The position numbers and the translations under genes were made by a program. Positions 6,484-7,257 of a stretch of 7,257 nucleotides of DNA are shown in pieces. The notes under the pieces were generated by a model, which saw nothing but the letters and a program-made list of their open reading frames with translations, was not told the DNA's origin and did no database searches. Numbering within the stretch: the first letter of the stretch is position 1; each line of letters starts with the position of its first letter. The DNA comes from JBDTMC01 sp039934475 (GTDB lineage Bacteria; Acidobacteriota; Terriglobia; Bryobacterales; Bryobacteraceae): assembly GCA_039934475.1 (NCBI GenBank), contig JBDTMC010000401.1:1-7257 (forward strand), read 5' to 3'.

Positions 6484-7173
6484 ATGTGGAAAGGCCCGGT
6501 CACGGCGTTGGTTGTGATTGCTTCGGCTTTCCCGCAGAATCCCGAAGCCGGCCATATCGAGATAGCCGGGCGCGAAGGCATACTCACGGTGGACGCGCCC
6601 AGGCCGGTTGACGCCGCGGCAATGACTCTTGCCGAACGCTATGGAATCGCCGTCAGTGTCGAAGACCCGGTCTACCAACACCCAGGTACGATCAAAGACG
6701 TCACGGCTGGGGTCGTCCGCACACCTTCACCTGGCCTGCGTGTGCTTGTGCCGCTGGGTGGACGCCTCCAGGTTCACTTCGCGGTTAATGATGACGGCAC
6801 GCCGCAGGATGTCCCGACACTCCTCCAGGCAATCGCCGACGCTGCCAACGCGCAGTTTCCCTTTGGTTGGCGACTTGACGCAACGCCCGGATGGTTGACT
6901 CTCATTCCGACGCGAACGACAAGCGCTGGAGGCCGCACCATAGCCTCGCCGGCGCTGCTCGACCGCAAAATCACAATTCCTGCCGGAACCCGCAGCGTCG
7001 CGGTACATGCGAAGATGCTCGCCGATGCCCTTTCCGCCGACTTTCCTACCGCGCAAAAAGAGCCCTCAGCCGCGACTTCCTCTCCTCCGGCAGCCCCAGC
7101 TGAGCCCGGAAGGGCTTTGCTTCTTCCGCCGTCAACGGCTTCCCGGACCGCAGGGCAAAATCCACTTCTCTGA
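6484..7173 (+). CDS. Exported protein of unknown function
   Basis: A 229-residue protein not recognised as a named family. The N-terminus is a short signal peptide (MWKGPVTALVVIASA, probable cleavage after ASA at residue 15), so the product should be exported. The segment DAPRPVDAAAMTLAERYGIAVSVE (about 37-60) is reminiscent of the short STN-like domains at the start of secretins and TonB receptors, where a helix and strand follow 'ALxxLAxxxGxxV'. This is a weak resemblance only. A second mixed region follows (about 84-142: LRVLVPLGGRLQVHFAVND, then LLQAIADAANAQFPFGWRL). After about residue 188 the sequence becomes Ala/Pro/Ser-rich and overlaps, on the opposite strand, the end of a probable minus-strand gene, so the natural C-terminus is uncertain. 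It starts 30 bases after the CNNM/CorC gene and may be cotranscribed; no strong ribosome binding site is seen. Confidence 0.7.
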   Translation: MWKGPVTALVVIASAFPQNPEAGHIEIAGREGILTVDAPRPVDAAAMTLAERYGIAVSVEDPVYQHPGTIKDVTAGVVRTPSPGLRVLVPLGGRLQVHFAVNDDGTPQDVPTLLQAIADAANAQFPFGWRLDATPGWLTLIPTRTTSAGGRTIASPALLDRKITIPAGTRSVAVHAKMLADALSADFPTAQKEPSAATSSPPAAPAEPGRALLLPPSTASRTAGQNPLL

Positions 7174-7257
7174 TCCGGCTGAACCCGTCCACGCAATGCC
7201 AGCACTGCATCATGTGGAACTCGTAATCCTTCTTGTGAGCCCACGTGATACGCCCAT
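7046..7257 (-). CDS. Partial gene of unknown function, C-terminal 69 residues (5' end outside window)
   Basis: On the minus strand a frame enters at the right edge (first full codon at 7255-7253) and stays open to TAG at 7046-7048. No start codon is needed because the gene begins beyond the window. The 69 residues look protein-like: TWAHKKDYEFHMMQCWHC (4-21), then VDFALRSGKPLTAEEAKPFR and a basic end LPEERKSRLRALFAR. The bases at third codon positions are mostly G or C, as in the confident genes, while the overlapping plus-strand frame is less so here. The segment HMMQCWHC gives an H-x3-C-x2-C arrangement (H14, C18, C21) that could bind a metal, but the surrounding sequence does not otherwise resemble anti-sigma zinc fingers. 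Function unknown. The reading depends on the few codons visible, so it is a probable rather than certain gene. Confidence 0.62.
   Translation of the reverse strand, partial: GRITWAHKKDYEFHMMQCWHCVDGFSRIREVDFALRSGKPLTAEEAKPFRAQLGLPEERKSRLRALFAR

Noticed and set aside
6774..7244. Minus-strand open frame of 156 codons near the right end
   Set aside because: Its product is low-complexity and unlike a protein family; a different minus-strand frame (7046-7257) gives the more protein-like sequence.

Overview
This is a bacterial, GC-rich window of tightly packed chromosomal genes. It has no RNA genes, CRISPR array or mobile-element genes. The gene mix is an ECF sigma factor with a membrane-bound zinc-finger anti-sigma factor, a Spy-like periplasmic protein, a CNNM/CorC-type membrane protein and secreted proteins of unknown function. 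Together with the codon usage, this suggests an Acidobacteriota-like soil bacterium, perhaps of the Solibacter/Bryobacter type. That placement is an inference from gene character, not from any marker gene.

Layout from left to right. Positions 1-504 (+) hold the C-terminal part of a ThiF/MoeB-type E1-like adenylyltransferase whose start lies outside the window. Positions 544-1473 (+) hold a family 2 glycosyltransferase. After a gap of about 120 bases comes a small membrane-anchored coiled-coil protein of unknown function (about 1595-2089, +). Next is a compact three-gene unit (about 2191-3772, +): ECF sigma factor, anti-sigma factor with one transmembrane helix, and an exported LTxxQ-type protein. 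It closes at a strong GC-rich hairpin. This hairpin lies between convergent genes, and the stop codon of the next gene sits in its loop.

That next gene is a fold-type I PLP aminotransferase on the minus strand (3806-5020). It is divergent from a CNNM/CorC (HlyC-like) membrane protein with paired CBS domains (about 5092-6453, +). An exported protein of unknown function follows (6484-7173, +). Its tail runs antisense to the end of a partial minus-strand gene (7046-7257) that enters from beyond the right edge.

The clearest functional unit is the sigma/anti-sigma/periplasmic trio. By analogy with ECF systems of known type, the anti-sigma factor should hold the sigma factor at the membrane, and the periplasmic protein would be either a sensor or an output that buffers envelope stress. 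The other genes look like ordinary housekeeping or accessory neighbours with no evident shared pathway. I see no convincing novel defence or mobile system. The most open questions are the trio's signal, the two proteins of unknown function, and the convergent overlap at the right end.
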